From Niabella pedocola (GTDB taxonomy: Bacteria > Bacteroidota > Bacteroidia > Chitinophagales > Chitinophagaceae), in contig NZ_JAJNEC010000008.1 of NCBI RefSeq assembly GCF_021044425.1, forward strand, positions 272,861 to 336,860: a stretch of DNA of 64,000 bases. Direction: 5' to 3'. The translations under genes were made by a program, and so were the position numbers. The notes beneath the pieces are model-generated. The model saw only the letters and a list, made by a program, of their open reading frames with translations, made no database searches and was not told where the DNA came from. How positions within the stretch are numbered: the first letter of the stretch is position 1; each line of letters opens with the position of its first letter. Below are positions 50,871 to 60,000 of the stretch, one piece after another.

Positions 50871-51641
50871 TTAAAACCGCAGATGCCGTACCGTTTGACC
50901 GTTATTGATCAGCTGTTTCAGCGAATCGATGCCGATCCGGAGATGGTTCTCCACATATTTTGCCGTTACTTTTTTGTCGCTTTCTGCCGTCTTTACGCCA
51001 TCCGGGATCATGGGCTGATCACTAACCAGCAAGAGCGCCCCCGTCGGAATCTTATTGTAAAAACCGACAGTAAAAATAGTGGCCGTTTCCATATCCACTG
51101 CATAGGCCCGGATCCGCTGCAGGTAGGTTTTAAATTCCTCGTCGTGCTCCCAAACGCGGCGGTTGGTGGTATAAACGGTACCGGTCCAGTAATCGGTTTT
51201 GGCCTCACGGATGGTGGTACTTACGGCTTTCTGTAACGCAAACGCCGGCAGTGCCGGTACTTCCCGGGGAAAATAATCATCTGAAGTACCCTCTCCCCGG
51301 ATGGCGGCAATCGGCAATATAAGATCTCCAACATTATTCCGTTTTTTCAAACCGCCACATTTACCCAGGAACAATACAGCCTTGGGGGATATGGCCGTCA
51401 GCAGATCCATCACAGTGGCTGCTGTAGGACTGCCCATCCCAAAATTAATGATGGTAATATCTCCGGCAGTAGCACACTGCATGGGCTTATCGAGCCCCAC
51501 CACTTCCACATTGTTCCATTCCGCAAACAGCTTTACATAGTTGCCGAAATTCGTCAACAAAATATATTCTCCAAAATTCTTCAAACTCTCTCCCGTATAC
51601 CGGGGCAGCCAGTTTTTTACGATTTCAGCTTTTGTTTTCAT
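50871..51641 (-). CDS. amn: AMP nucleosidase (short, Bacteroidota type)
   Basis: 256 aa. The phosphorylase-fold motifs are present: GDITIINFGMGSPTAATVMDLL, VLFLGKCGGLKKRNNVGDLILPIAAIRGEGTSDDYFP and AVDMETATIFTVGFYNKIPTGALLLVSDQPM, the last containing the Glu/Asp that contact the ribose and base. The short form lacks the N-terminal domain of the E. coli enzyme. It hydrolyses AMP to adenine and ribose 5-phosphate in the cytoplasm, regulating AMP level. Confidence 0.9.
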   Translation of the reverse strand: MKTKAEIVKNWLPRYTGESLKNFGEYILLTNFGNYVKLFAEWNNVEVVGLDKPMQCATAGDITIINFGMGSPTAATVMDLLTAISPKAVLFLGKCGGLKKRNNVGDLILPIAAIRGEGTSDDYFPREVPALPAFALQKAVSTTIREAKTDYWTGTVYTTNRRVWEHDEEFKTYLQRIRAYAVDMETATIFTVGFYNKIPTGALLLVSDQPMIPDGVKTAESDKKVTAKYVENHLRIGIDSLKQLINNGQTVRHLRF

Positions 51642-51704
51642 CCGCTTTCTTTTATTTGAAGGAGCTATTTATTGCAGCTGCTCCTGCGCAACATAATCTA
51701 AATT

Positions 51705-51712
51705 TACATTTG
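51705..51712 (+). promoter_or_regulatory. TACATTTG -7 box of the HSDR_N gene
   Basis: Full TAnnTTTG match, 31 nt before the ATG at 51744. Confidence 0.45.
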
Positions 51713-51743
51713 CATAGCTAATTTAACCATTATTTTTGGATCC

Positions 51744-52190
51744 ATGATACGCATTCAATACCCGCAGCCTGAGTTCAGGATCGAAACCCGCAACGGCCAG
51801 CCGCATATTTTTGATGCCTTGCGAAAGAAATGGCTCGTGCTCCAGGATGAGGAGTGGATCCGTCAAAACTTCATCCATTACTTATTGCAGGGGATGCGTT
51901 ATCCTAAAACATTGATCGCACAGGAAAAGGAGATCCGGCTGGGCGAACTGAAAAAGCGGTTCGATATCCTTGTTTATGATCCGGAACACCGCCCCTGGAT
52001 GCTGATCGAGTGTAAGGCGGGGCAGGTACTGTTAAACGATGCGGTGCTCAACCAGGTATTGCGGTATCATATTGCATTACCGGCACAATACCTGGTTATT
52101 ACCAATGGGAATATTACCTACGGCTGGAAAAAAGAAGCCGGTGGCTTAACGTCCATCGACAGACTACCGGAATTTTTCGCTCACCACTAG
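51744..52190 (+). CDS. HSDR_N-domain protein (stand-alone PD-(D/E)xK nuclease-like)
   Basis: 148 aa. It matches the N-terminal nuclease-like domain of type I restriction R subunits as a free-standing protein: WIRQNFIHYLLQGMRYPKTLIAQEKEIRLGELKKRFDILVYDPEHRPWMLIECKAGQVLLNDAVLNQVLRYH. The PD-(D/E)xK residues are Asp in RFDILVYD and Glu-x-Lys in IECKAG, with an upstream Glu. No helicase, S or M subunit is near, so it is not a restriction system. Such small proteins are widespread in Bacteroidota and of unknown role. Its last 27 nt overlap the convergent hydroxyacyl-CoA dehydrogenase gene. Confidence 0.8.
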   Translation: MIRIQYPQPEFRIETRNGQPHIFDALRKKWLVLQDEEWIRQNFIHYLLQGMRYPKTLIAQEKEIRLGELKKRFDILVYDPEHRPWMLIECKAGQVLLNDAVLNQVLRYHIALPAQYLVITNGNITYGWKKEAGGLTSIDRLPEFFAHH

Positions 52191-53054
52191 GTCCTTGGCT
52201 CCCGGGCTATAGGTATAGAATCCCTCACCGGTTTTAACGCCTAACCGGCCGGAAGCAACCATATTTACAAGCAAGGGACAGGGTGCATATTTAGGATTTC
52301 CAAATCCTTTATACAATACATTTAAAATAGACAGGCACACATCTAACCCGATAAAATCTGCCAGCTGCAGCGGCCCCATCGGATGTGCCATGCCCAGCTT
52401 CATAATGGTATCGATGGCTTCCACACCGGCAACCCCTTCATACAAACTATACACCGCTTCATTGATCATCGGCATCAGGATGCGATTGGCAACAAAACCG
52501 GGATAATCATTGGCCAGGGCCGGCACTTTGCCCAGCTCCTTACTAAGCGCTACGATAAGTGCTGTTACCACTGCACTGGTTGCATATCCGTTAATGACTT
52601 CAACCAGCTTCATAACCGGAACGGGGTTCATAAAATGCATCCCGATCACCTGTGCCGGCCGGCTGGTAACGGATGCGATCTTTGTAACCGAAATGGAAGA
52701 CGTATTGGTAGCCAGGATACAGTCCTGCGGGGCGGCCGCATCGATCTTTTTGAATAGCTCCAGCTTTATTGTTTCATTTTCGGTGGCTGCCTCCACTACC
52801 AGGTGGGCTTCTGCCACGCCTTTTTGCAGATCAGTTTCCAGGGCGATCCGCTGTAATGTTTCCTGTTTTTGCTGTGCTGTAATGACCCCTTTTGCCAACT
52901 GCCGGTCCAGGTTCTTTTCAATGGTCTGCCATGCTTTATTCAACGGCTCCATGGCAACATCAATCAATACCACCTTATACCCGGTTTGCGCAAATACATG
53001 TGCAATTCCATTCCCCATGGTGCCGGCGCCGATAACAGAAACATTTTTGATCAT
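52164..53054 (-). CDS. 3-hydroxybutyryl-CoA dehydrogenase
   Basis: 296 aa from ATG 53054 (MIKNVSVIGAGTMGNGIAHVFAQTGYKVVLID); the frame is open 54 codons upstream but those residues are not part of the family. The Rossmann NAD site is GAGTMG; the catalytic His-Glu pair lies in IGMHFMNPVPVMKLVEVI and NDYPGFVANRILMPMINEAVY. It oxidises or forms 3-hydroxybutyryl-CoA in fatty-acid or butanoate metabolism. Overlaps tail to tail with the HSDR_N gene by 27 nt. TATCTTG lies 6 nt before the ATG, a near match to a -7 box. Confidence 0.92.
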   Translation of the reverse strand: MIKNVSVIGAGTMGNGIAHVFAQTGYKVVLIDVAMEPLNKAWQTIEKNLDRQLAKGVITAQQKQETLQRIALETDLQKGVAEAHLVVEAATENETIKLELFKKIDAAAPQDCILATNTSSISVTKIASVTSRPAQVIGMHFMNPVPVMKLVEVINGYATSAVVTALIVALSKELGKVPALANDYPGFVANRILMPMINEAVYSLYEGVAGVEAIDTIMKLGMAHPMGPLQLADFIGLDVCLSILNVLYKGFGNPKYAPCPLLVNMVASGRLGVKTGEGFYTYSPGAKDLVVSEKFR

Positions 53055-53359
53055 ATACAGCAAGATAATCAAAAATGGGGAACGGAACCATACACGGTAT
53101 CTTATTATAATTACCCGCAGACCGGGCACGGCCCGCACGCCTTCATTACCAGGTGCGCCACATATTTTTCGCACCGATTTTACAAACGTGTGCAAACATA
53201 AAAATGCTCCATGCAAATGCGCGTAATCCGTAAGAAAAGTGGCACCCGGATTTTACGTTATAAATACAAACTAAAAAATGTTATGCACCTCCATTACCTG
53301 CTCCCATTGCGCATCGCAATTTTTACTGTAGGTTTGCCCTGCAGATCAAAGCAATAAAC
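53055..53359. other. Intergenic region ahead of the barnase gene
   Basis: 305 nt. Its main content is the barnase promoter at 53307-53336. The first ~160 nt form an in-frame extension of the dehydrogenase frame but have no coding character. Confidence 0.4.
53307..53336 (+). promoter_or_regulatory. Promoter of the barnase/barstar genes
   Basis: TTG at 53307-53309, a 19-nt spacer and TAGGTTTG at 53329-53336, matching the consensus in both boxes. Leader of about 17 nt to ATG 53360. Confidence 0.65.
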
Positions 53360-53842
53360 ATGCAAAAACAAAACAGGTGGCTGGTGCTGCTTTTGGCGGG
53401 TATAGTGGTACTGGGTTATTTCTGGTGCCAGCACCGCAGTACACCAACCTCCACATCGCCTCCGGTGGTATCACCTGCCCCTGCTGCAACCCGGGCTCAA
53501 CCGCAGGCCTCCATCGAAACGCTGACCAGCGAAGCGGTTGTTGTACCCTATATAAAAAGAACAGGACAGCTTCCTGATTATTATATTACCAAACAGGAAG
53601 CCCGGAAAAAAGGATGGGTTGCCGCAGAAGGCAATCTTTGCGAAGTGCTTCCGGAACATGCCATTGGTGGGGATATTTTTACCAACCGGCAAAAAGCGCT
53701 GCCCTCAAAAAGCGGCAGAACCTGGTACGAGGCCGATTTAAACTATACCTGTGGCCGGCGCAATGCAGACCGGGTGTTGTTTTCGAACGACCGCCTGGTT
53801 TTTATAACAACAGATCATTACCAAACATTTGAGGAAAAATAA
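53360..53842 (+). CDS. Barnase-family ribonuclease with N-terminal membrane anchor or signal
   Basis: 160 aa. Residues ~6-24 are hydrophobic (WLVLLLAGIVVLGYFWC) without a good lipobox, then a Pro/Thr/Ser/Ala linker. The C-terminal ~95 residues match barnase closely: LPDYYITKQEARKKGWVAAEGNL, IGGDIFTNRQKALPSKSGRTWYEADLNYTCGRRNADRVLFSNDRLVFITTDHYQTFEE. The catalytic Glu (YEAD), the two active-site Arg (RRNADR region) and the His (DHYQTF) are all kept, so it should cut RNA after G. Barnase-type enzymes are secreted toxins; the barstar gene follows after 5 nt. Confidence 0.9.
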   Translation: MQKQNRWLVLLLAGIVVLGYFWCQHRSTPTSTSPPVVSPAPAATRAQPQASIETLTSEAVVVPYIKRTGQLPDYYITKQEARKKGWVAAEGNLCEVLPEHAIGGDIFTNRQKALPSKSGRTWYEADLNYTCGRRNADRVLFSNDRLVFITTDHYQTFEEK

Positions 53843-53847
53843 ATGCT

Positions 53848-54126
53848 ATGAAAGAAATCATTTTTGATTTTGACCGGATCGGAACAGAAGAAGACTTTTA
53901 CAAAACGGCGGTAAAGCAACTGGCACTTCCGGAATTTTTTGGTAATAACCTGGATGCCCTTTATGATATGCTCACAGGTAATATTGAGCTCCCGGTTACC
54001 ATCCGGTTTGTAAACTTATCGCTGGGTCAGCTGGAAAAATTTGATGCCATCATTGCGGTATTTGAAGACGCAGCTGCTTCGTTGGAGGATGAACTCATCT
54101 TTGAGTACTATCTTCAAAAACCTTAA
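53848..54126 (+). CDS. Barstar-family RNase inhibitor
   Basis: 92 aa, cytoplasmic. The binding helix LALPEFFGNNLDALYDMLTG is nearly the barstar consensus, including the Asn and two Asp that plug the barnase active site. The rest (VTIRFVNLSLGQLEKFDAIIAVFEDAA) follows the barstar fold. It lies 5 nt after the ribonuclease gene in the same transcript and should protect the cell from that enzyme before its export. Confidence 0.92.
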   Translation: MKEIIFDFDRIGTEEDFYKTAVKQLALPEFFGNNLDALYDMLTGNIELPVTIRFVNLSLGQLEKFDAIIAVFEDAAASLEDELIFEYYLQKP

Positions 54127-54131
54127 ACCGT

Positions 54132-54770
54132 TTATTTATTCTTAAAATCGCCCCGCTTCCAGGATTTAATAAATTCGGACCAGGCGGCAGGATTAAAGAT
54201 ATTCATCGGTGGTATTTGTCCCTGGTAACGGGCTTTCTGAGAAATCATATTCAGCTGCATATTGGTTACCTCCCGCCCGTCATAAGGGGTTTTCTTTAAC
54301 ATAGCGCGCTGCATTTCCTTCGTATTATTTTTCCGGATAATCTCCATTTCGTCATCCGCTACCCGCACATTTACAAAATCACGGGCAAACTGTTCCGGCG
54401 TAGGCCGGGGCCGGATAATAGCTGCAGGCAGGTACACCGTGTCCTCTGTCATTAATACGACCATATTATACTGATTGCCCTCCAGGTCGCGCGGAATGGG
54501 CTTTATGATGGGCTTGTAAGTGACGTGTGAAAATTCAATCTGATCGCCTTTCAGTACTGCAATCGAAAACACCCCATCGCTGTTGGTAATGGTACCACGC
54601 GCAGAACCCTTCACCGTAACGCTAACAGAAGGAATCCCGTACAGGCTGTCGGAAGACATTACGATACCAAAAAGCTGGATCACCGAATCACGCGCCTTCT
54701 CAAACTGGGCATTCGCAGTTGATGGGATGATAAATAATAAAACAATAACCGGTATGATTATTTTCTTCAC
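54132..54770 (-). CDS. Secreted carboxypeptidase-regulatory-like domain protein
   Basis: 212 aa, starting at GTG 54770 (read as MKKIIIPVIVLLFIIPSTANAQ), a signal peptide cleaved after NAQ. Residues ~30-110 are a CarboxypepD_reg-like beta-sandwich (QLFGIVMSSDSLYGIPSVSVTVKGSARGTITNSDGVFSIAVLKGDQIEFSHVTYKP). The C-terminal ~90 residues are charged and helical. This build is common in Bacteroidota envelope proteins of unknown role. It converges on barstar with a 5-nt gap and is divergent from mrp. Confidence 0.75.
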   Translation of the reverse strand: MKKIIIPVIVLLFIIPSTANAQFEKARDSVIQLFGIVMSSDSLYGIPSVSVTVKGSARGTITNSDGVFSIAVLKGDQIEFSHVTYKPIIKPIPRDLEGNQYNMVVLMTEDTVYLPAAIIRPRPTPEQFARDFVNVRVADDEMEIIRKNNTKEMQRAMLKKTPYDGREVTNMQLNMISQKARYQGQIPPMNIFNPAAWSEFIKSWKRGDFKNK

Positions 54771-54828
54771 AGCCTCAAATTTAAGTAACGATTTGTAAAT
54801 AAGACAACAAAATGCCCATTAGGATGTT

Positions 54829-54836
54829 TAACTTTG
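54829..54836 (+). promoter_or_regulatory. TAACTTTG -7 box of mrp
   Basis: Full TAnnTTTG match lying between two in-frame ATGs (54812 and 54875). Transcription from it would exclude the first, which fixes 54875 as the start. Confidence 0.55.
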
Positions 54837-54874
54837 CGGATTGTAGTGAATTTAACATAAGCTTTAGTAAAAAA

Positions 54875-55945
54875 ATGACAAACGAACTTGTTTTACAGGC
54901 ATTGAGTACGGTTCATATTCCGGGGTCTCATAAAGATATCGTGGCGCTTGAAATGGTAAAGGACCTCGTGATCGAAAAATATTATATTTCCTTCAATATC
55001 GACCTGCCCAGCCAGGATGCACAGTTAAAAGAAAAAGTAAAAACAGATTGCATACAGGCCATTAAAGCACAGGTGAATGAAAAAGCCGTGGTAAAGGTCG
55101 GATTTGGCAGCGCTGCGCCCAAAGCACAGGCCGCAGCCCAGGCACCGGCCAGGGTATTGCCCGGCGTAAAAAACATTATTGCAGTAGTAAGCGGAAAAGG
55201 TGGCGTGGGAAAAAGTACGGTTGCCGCCAACCTCGCCCTTGCCCTCGCTCAATCCGGAGCCGCAGTGGGACTGATGGATGCCGATATCTACGGGCCAAGC
55301 GTTCCCATTATGTTTGGTGTGCGGGGCGAGCGTCCGATGATGAAAGATGTAAACGGGAAGGGGATGATTGTGCCCCTGGAACGATTTGGCATCAAACTTT
55401 TAAGCATCGGCTTATTGGTAGATGAAAGCAAGGCCGTGGTATGGCGGGGCCCCATGGCCAGCAGTGCCATCAAACAGTTTATTACCGATGTGGATTGGGG
55501 TGAACTGGATTACCTGATCGTAGACATGCCGCCCGGCACCGGGGATATTCACCTTACACTGATGCAGATCGCAAATGTAAGCGGTGTGGTTATTGTAAGC
55601 ACACCCCAGGATGTAGCCCTGGCTGACGCCAAAAAAGGGATTGCCATGTTTGGACAGGCGCAATTGAATGCACCGATCATCGGGTTAGTAGAGAATATGA
55701 GTTATTTTACCCCCGCAGAATTGCCGGATAACAAGTACTACATTTTTGGTCAGGAAGGCGGAAAGCGCCTGGCCAGTGAATATGATCTCCCGTTCCTGGG
55801 CGAAATACCATTGGTACAGGGTATCCGGGAAGGAGGTGATATCGGTATCCCGGTAATGATGAGCGATGATGAAATAACCAAGGCGGCCTTTAAATCCTTT
55901 GCAAGGGAAGTGACCCGCTTTGCAGAAAAAACATCGAGACAATAA
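54875..55945 (+). CDS. Mrp/ApbC-family iron-sulfur cluster carrier ATPase
   Basis: 356 aa from ATG 54875 (MTNELVLQALSTVHIPGSHKDIV); the promoter box lies downstream of the other candidate ATG (54812). An N-terminal MIP18-like (DUF59) domain covers ~90 residues, then the deviant Walker A VVSGKGGVGKSTVAAN and the ParA/MinD-type motifs GLMDADIYGPSVPIMFG and VDMPPGTGDIHLTLMQ. It is expected to deliver iron-sulfur clusters. The CxxC that binds the cluster in many relatives is not seen: after ENMSYF the sequence reads TPAELPDNKYYIFG. Bacteroidota forms may lack it. Confidence 0.9.
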   Translation: MTNELVLQALSTVHIPGSHKDIVALEMVKDLVIEKYYISFNIDLPSQDAQLKEKVKTDCIQAIKAQVNEKAVVKVGFGSAAPKAQAAAQAPARVLPGVKNIIAVVSGKGGVGKSTVAANLALALAQSGAAVGLMDADIYGPSVPIMFGVRGERPMMKDVNGKGMIVPLERFGIKLLSIGLLVDESKAVVWRGPMASSAIKQFITDVDWGELDYLIVDMPPGTGDIHLTLMQIANVSGVVIVSTPQDVALADAKKGIAMFGQAQLNAPIIGLVENMSYFTPAELPDNKYYIFGQEGGKRLASEYDLPFLGEIPLVQGIREGGDIGIPVMMSDDEITKAAFKSFAREVTRFAEKTSRQ

Positions 55946-56100
55946 GCAGGATCAATCACACCTTAACCAACGTTTAGACCGGCTTCAATAATGAACCCTG
56001 CTTAACCGGGCACTGGTTTCTTTTTCCCGCTACTCAAAATGACCTGAACAGATACGGGGTGGAATACGGCTTATCCATCTGATTAAAAAAATACAGGCAG

Positions 56101-57033
56101 TTATTTATGCATTTTTATATACTCCGAATTAATCCGCAACACCTGTAAAGGCGCGTTGGCCGATGGTTTATGCAACACGACAGAATTGGTATAATAGGCG
56201 TTTTCTTCCGTTCCCTTTGCAATCAGCACACCCAGGCCGGCATATGCTTCATCCACCCGTTCAAGCGCAACAGCTTTTCCGTTTGCATAAAAAACCATCC
56301 GGTAATTTTCAATAGGGAGCATACGGCCTTTGTGATTTGAGTAAAACGTTTTACAATTGGATTGATGCTCCGCAATTTTCTCTTTGGAATAATAATTGGA
56401 ACTAAACAGCTCCTGCTCGGCCTGTTTTATTTCATCCTGGAATGCGCCTGTATCTCCTTTGTCCAATTCGGTATACAAGCGCTGGTAGGCAGTAAGCACC
56501 TCCTGCGTTAACAGGTTTTCATCGATCTTCTTAAGGTCTGTGGAATTTTTCCATCCCTGGATCCTGTAATCAACACCGGCATCAAAAGTCCATTCATATT
56601 CAAAAAAAGGCACCGGTTCTTTTACTTCCGGAAAATGCAGCGGCGCAACCGGGGTTACTTTATAATCCTGATGTACATCCACCAACTGCACCTGGATATT
56701 TTCTGTGAGCTTCTTCAGTTGCGTGCCGGTAAACAGGCCGCCCTCTTTTAAAAAGGGATGCATTACTTTGATCCTGACGCGCTGCTTACCGGCGTCCAGT
56801 ATATACTGGTTAATAAATTCAGGACCAACCGTACCCGACACAAAATTCTTACTCACCGGCATATCGTTCACCAAAACCTCCGACGGCACCGGCAGATTAA
56901 ATTCAATTCCATACAATTTGTGTTGTTCCATTTTGTTTGTTTTTTGATTCGGTTCCCTGCAACTAAAAATCATGGGATATAATACGCCACACAGCAGTAA
57001 TACCAACAGATTATTATTTGTATTCAGCAGCAT
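56101..57033 (-). CDS. Lipoprotein at the end of the VgrG operon (310 aa)
   Basis: Signal peptide MLLNTNNNLLVLLLCGVLYPMIFSC with the lipid Cys near residue 25. The mature protein begins with a beta-rich part (YGIEFNLPVPSEVLVNDMPVSKNF..., RVRIKVMHPFLKEGGLF) and ends in a second domain after a helical linker (EEIKQAEQELFSS... YRMVFYANGKAVALERVDEAYAGLGVLIAKG). The start overlaps the 1018-aa gene's stop by 20 nt. I do not recognise the family. A lipoprotein encoded next to secreted cargo could be an immunity protein or an envelope component; this is inference. Confidence 0.6.
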   Translation of the reverse strand: MLLNTNNNLLVLLLCGVLYPMIFSCREPNQKTNKMEQHKLYGIEFNLPVPSEVLVNDMPVSKNFVSGTVGPEFINQYILDAGKQRVRIKVMHPFLKEGGLFTGTQLKKLTENIQVQLVDVHQDYKVTPVAPLHFPEVKEPVPFFEYEWTFDAGVDYRIQGWKNSTDLKKIDENLLTQEVLTAYQRLYTELDKGDTGAFQDEIKQAEQELFSSNYYSKEKIAEHQSNCKTFYSNHKGRMLPIENYRMVFYANGKAVALERVDEAYAGLGVLIAKGTEENAYYTNSVVLHKPSANAPLQVLRINSEYIKMHK

Positions 57034-60000
57034 TTTTAAAGATATTTATTGTTTTGTCCAGCTTGGGAATTAATGGCAGGTCCTTTTCTTCTTTATTAAA
57101 TCCACCGGCTTTGATCTTTATACTCAAGGTAAATCCTGAAAAATAAAAATCGGTATCCCAGTTTCCGCCATTACCAAATTCCTTTCCAACGGTATAGGCC
57201 ACCATCGCCTTCCCTTCAATTTCTATTCCCAGTTCAAACGCTTTTTTCTTTTTTTCACCATCGTCCATCAATGACACCTGACGCCCCTTTTCATAATTTA
57301 ATTTATACTGTAGGCTGGCACTAAAAACAATGGCGCCCTCCAATACCCCCTGCAAGGCAACGGTGCCCGAATATTTCTTACTGAGAAAATTATATTTCAC
57401 CCTGGCCTCGGTTGTAGCGCCATCTTTTGAATCGCTTCCCACCAAACGGATTTTAGCCGTTAAAGAAACATATAATTCATAGTTGATTTCCAAACTTCCC
57501 CCGCTAAACAGGTTTGCCAGCCAGCTTGCCAGGTCCAGTGCATCAATAATTGCGCCCCAGGGTTTGAATTTACTTCCCAAAGCTAACACATCCAGCTTTA
57601 CCTTGGCTTCAATAATGGGATCGGCAATCAGGTGCCCGTCGAGTTCATAGGTCACCTTGCCGTTTTCAGATAGTGTTTGAATGCCCACACCTACACCAAC
57701 CTTTGGAAGGTCAAGGGTAAAACTCATCGGCAGCCGGTTTAACCGGGCAAGAAGGCCCCGGTTCGTAGCCCGTAACCGCACTTCTTCCCCCCTTGCGGCA
57801 CTGATTCCCATGTCACCGTCCAGCTTGTCTGCAATCCATATAAGCGGCGCCAGCATTGTTCTGAATTTGGCACCAAACTCATCCCCCAGCTTTATCACGT
57901 TTCCAGCGCCCACTTCACATTCCACATAAAGCCCAAATGTGGTGTTGCGGCCTACATAGCGCTGCAAACCGTTGGAGATGAGTTTATCTGCAATATCCTT
58001 CCGGGTATTGTTGTTACTGGTGTTGATCTTTCCTTCGTTAAACCGGCTATAGTGCTCGGTGAGCTCTGTGGTTGCCGCGTAAAACAGCGGGGTTTTGATC
58101 CCATAGTTAAAATTCACCACCCATTTCATCGACGGGTATACTTTGATCAATGCGATCTGATTGGGATAACGGCAGGTGGTAACCGGAACAAAATAGGTTT
58201 GGGTTAATGTTTCTTTTTTAATAAGCTTTAAGAGGTACCGGACAATCCAGATATTTTTAAAATTGCTGGACAGGATGCCGCCCTCGAAATATTCCTGCGT
58301 GGCCAGATAGTCCAGCACCTCGTTGTCGTATGTTTTATAAAAATTATACGCCAGCTTTAAAGTGATCGAATCGCCGCTGATGGAATAGTCACTGTCCAAT
58401 AAGCCCTGCACGCCGGCAACCGTCACTGCCTGGTATTTTTCCTGTTCGGCCGTTGATACCGGTACGCCTTTGGCCTCCTGGTCGTCCTTATATGTTTTTT
58501 CAGGCTTTACCGGATTTAAAATGCTGGCTTTTGAGCCATTGGATGGGGCCAGCAGGTTGGGCCGGTAATAGTTCAGAAAGTTTTCGATATAAACACCCGT
58601 TTTTTTTGACGGCTTCATTTGTCCCACGATCCATTTCATCTTAAACACTTCCTCACTGCTGCTATGCTCCCTGCCATCGTTTAAGATGCGCTCACATTTA
58701 TACTTGCCGCCTATATGAATGGATTGCTCCGGTTCCCCGGCACTCTTTTTATACTTTGCGGTAACGGTTACGGTCTTCTTTTCTTTTTCACCGGCCACAA
58801 TATAGAAAGCGGTTTGCTCCGTTTTGTCTTCAACACCCGCTTTCAATTTAAATTCATCAAAGATCACCACCGGCGCGCCCGTACCTTCCTTTACCTGGAT
58901 CACCGAATACGCACAGGGGTTGTATTCTTTACGGGTATACTGGATATCCCCGATATACTGGATCATTTCCCCTTTTTCCCGCTCTACCCGGGTAAGTATT
59001 TCATCGGTTGTTTCATATTCCACCAGGATCTCACTATTGGGCTGATCCTGGTAGGTTTTAACGGCTTCCACACCGATCAGTTTCTGATCATACTGCAGCA
59101 GCCCCGATGTAGGCACTTCCGCAAAATTCCGGTAATCGACCAATGTATCCGAATCAAAGATCACGCCTTCTTCCACCTTAAAAATCTCCACTACCGGCAC
59201 AAAGTACCGTTGCTTCTTGCCCGGATTCCGGTCGCGCCATTCTAAACTCAGTGGAAAATTCAATATGCTGTATGTATTGATATTATTGCTGCTCGCGCTG
59301 GCCTTCAATGTTATTTTCTTATGCTTCCCCTCAAACAAATCTGCTTTCGTAAGCGCGCTGGTTTGACTTTCCAGTGCTCCGGAAGCATTTTTCTGGGTGG
59401 TGAATGCCGCCGCATCATCTTTATCCAGCAGGTACACATTTGCAAAATAGCGGTCCTTGCCTGCAACATAATCGGGGTACTGGTGAAAGCAAATGGTAAG
59501 GCTCACAATATCGCCAAACCGGAACGGCCGGATGTTTTTATCAAAATACGCGTAAGTAATATTGGCATCGGTATAGGGTATGATAAAAAAGTAAAATTCC
59601 TGTTCCGGATTATCCGTAAATACCACCACCCGTTGTTTAAACCCGTAGTAATAATTAGCACCCGCCGGCGAAATAGAGAACTCCGTTCCTGTTTTATATT
59701 GCGTACCGATCCCCATTGCTGCAACGGGTGCATTGGGGTCCTTCTTTGCCATGAGCTCGCCAACATCCGGTGCTTTATCCGCAGCCGCCTGATGCTGCGT
59801 GTTGCCTTCACCGCCTATATCGGCCCAGAGCGCATTGAAGGTTTTTGCATTGCCGCTGTTATAATATTGCTCATAAATAAATGCCCATTTTGTTTCCTTC
59901 GACACAACCGCATTATCAAAACAGCTCTCATCCACATAAAACTTCATCCGGGATCCTTCTTTTACCGACAGGGTTTGCCCTTTCGATATATAGCCCTTAT

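Noticed and set aside
51744..52190. Restriction-modification system
   Set aside because: Only a stand-alone HSDR_N domain is present; no helicase, methylase or specificity genes lie nearby.
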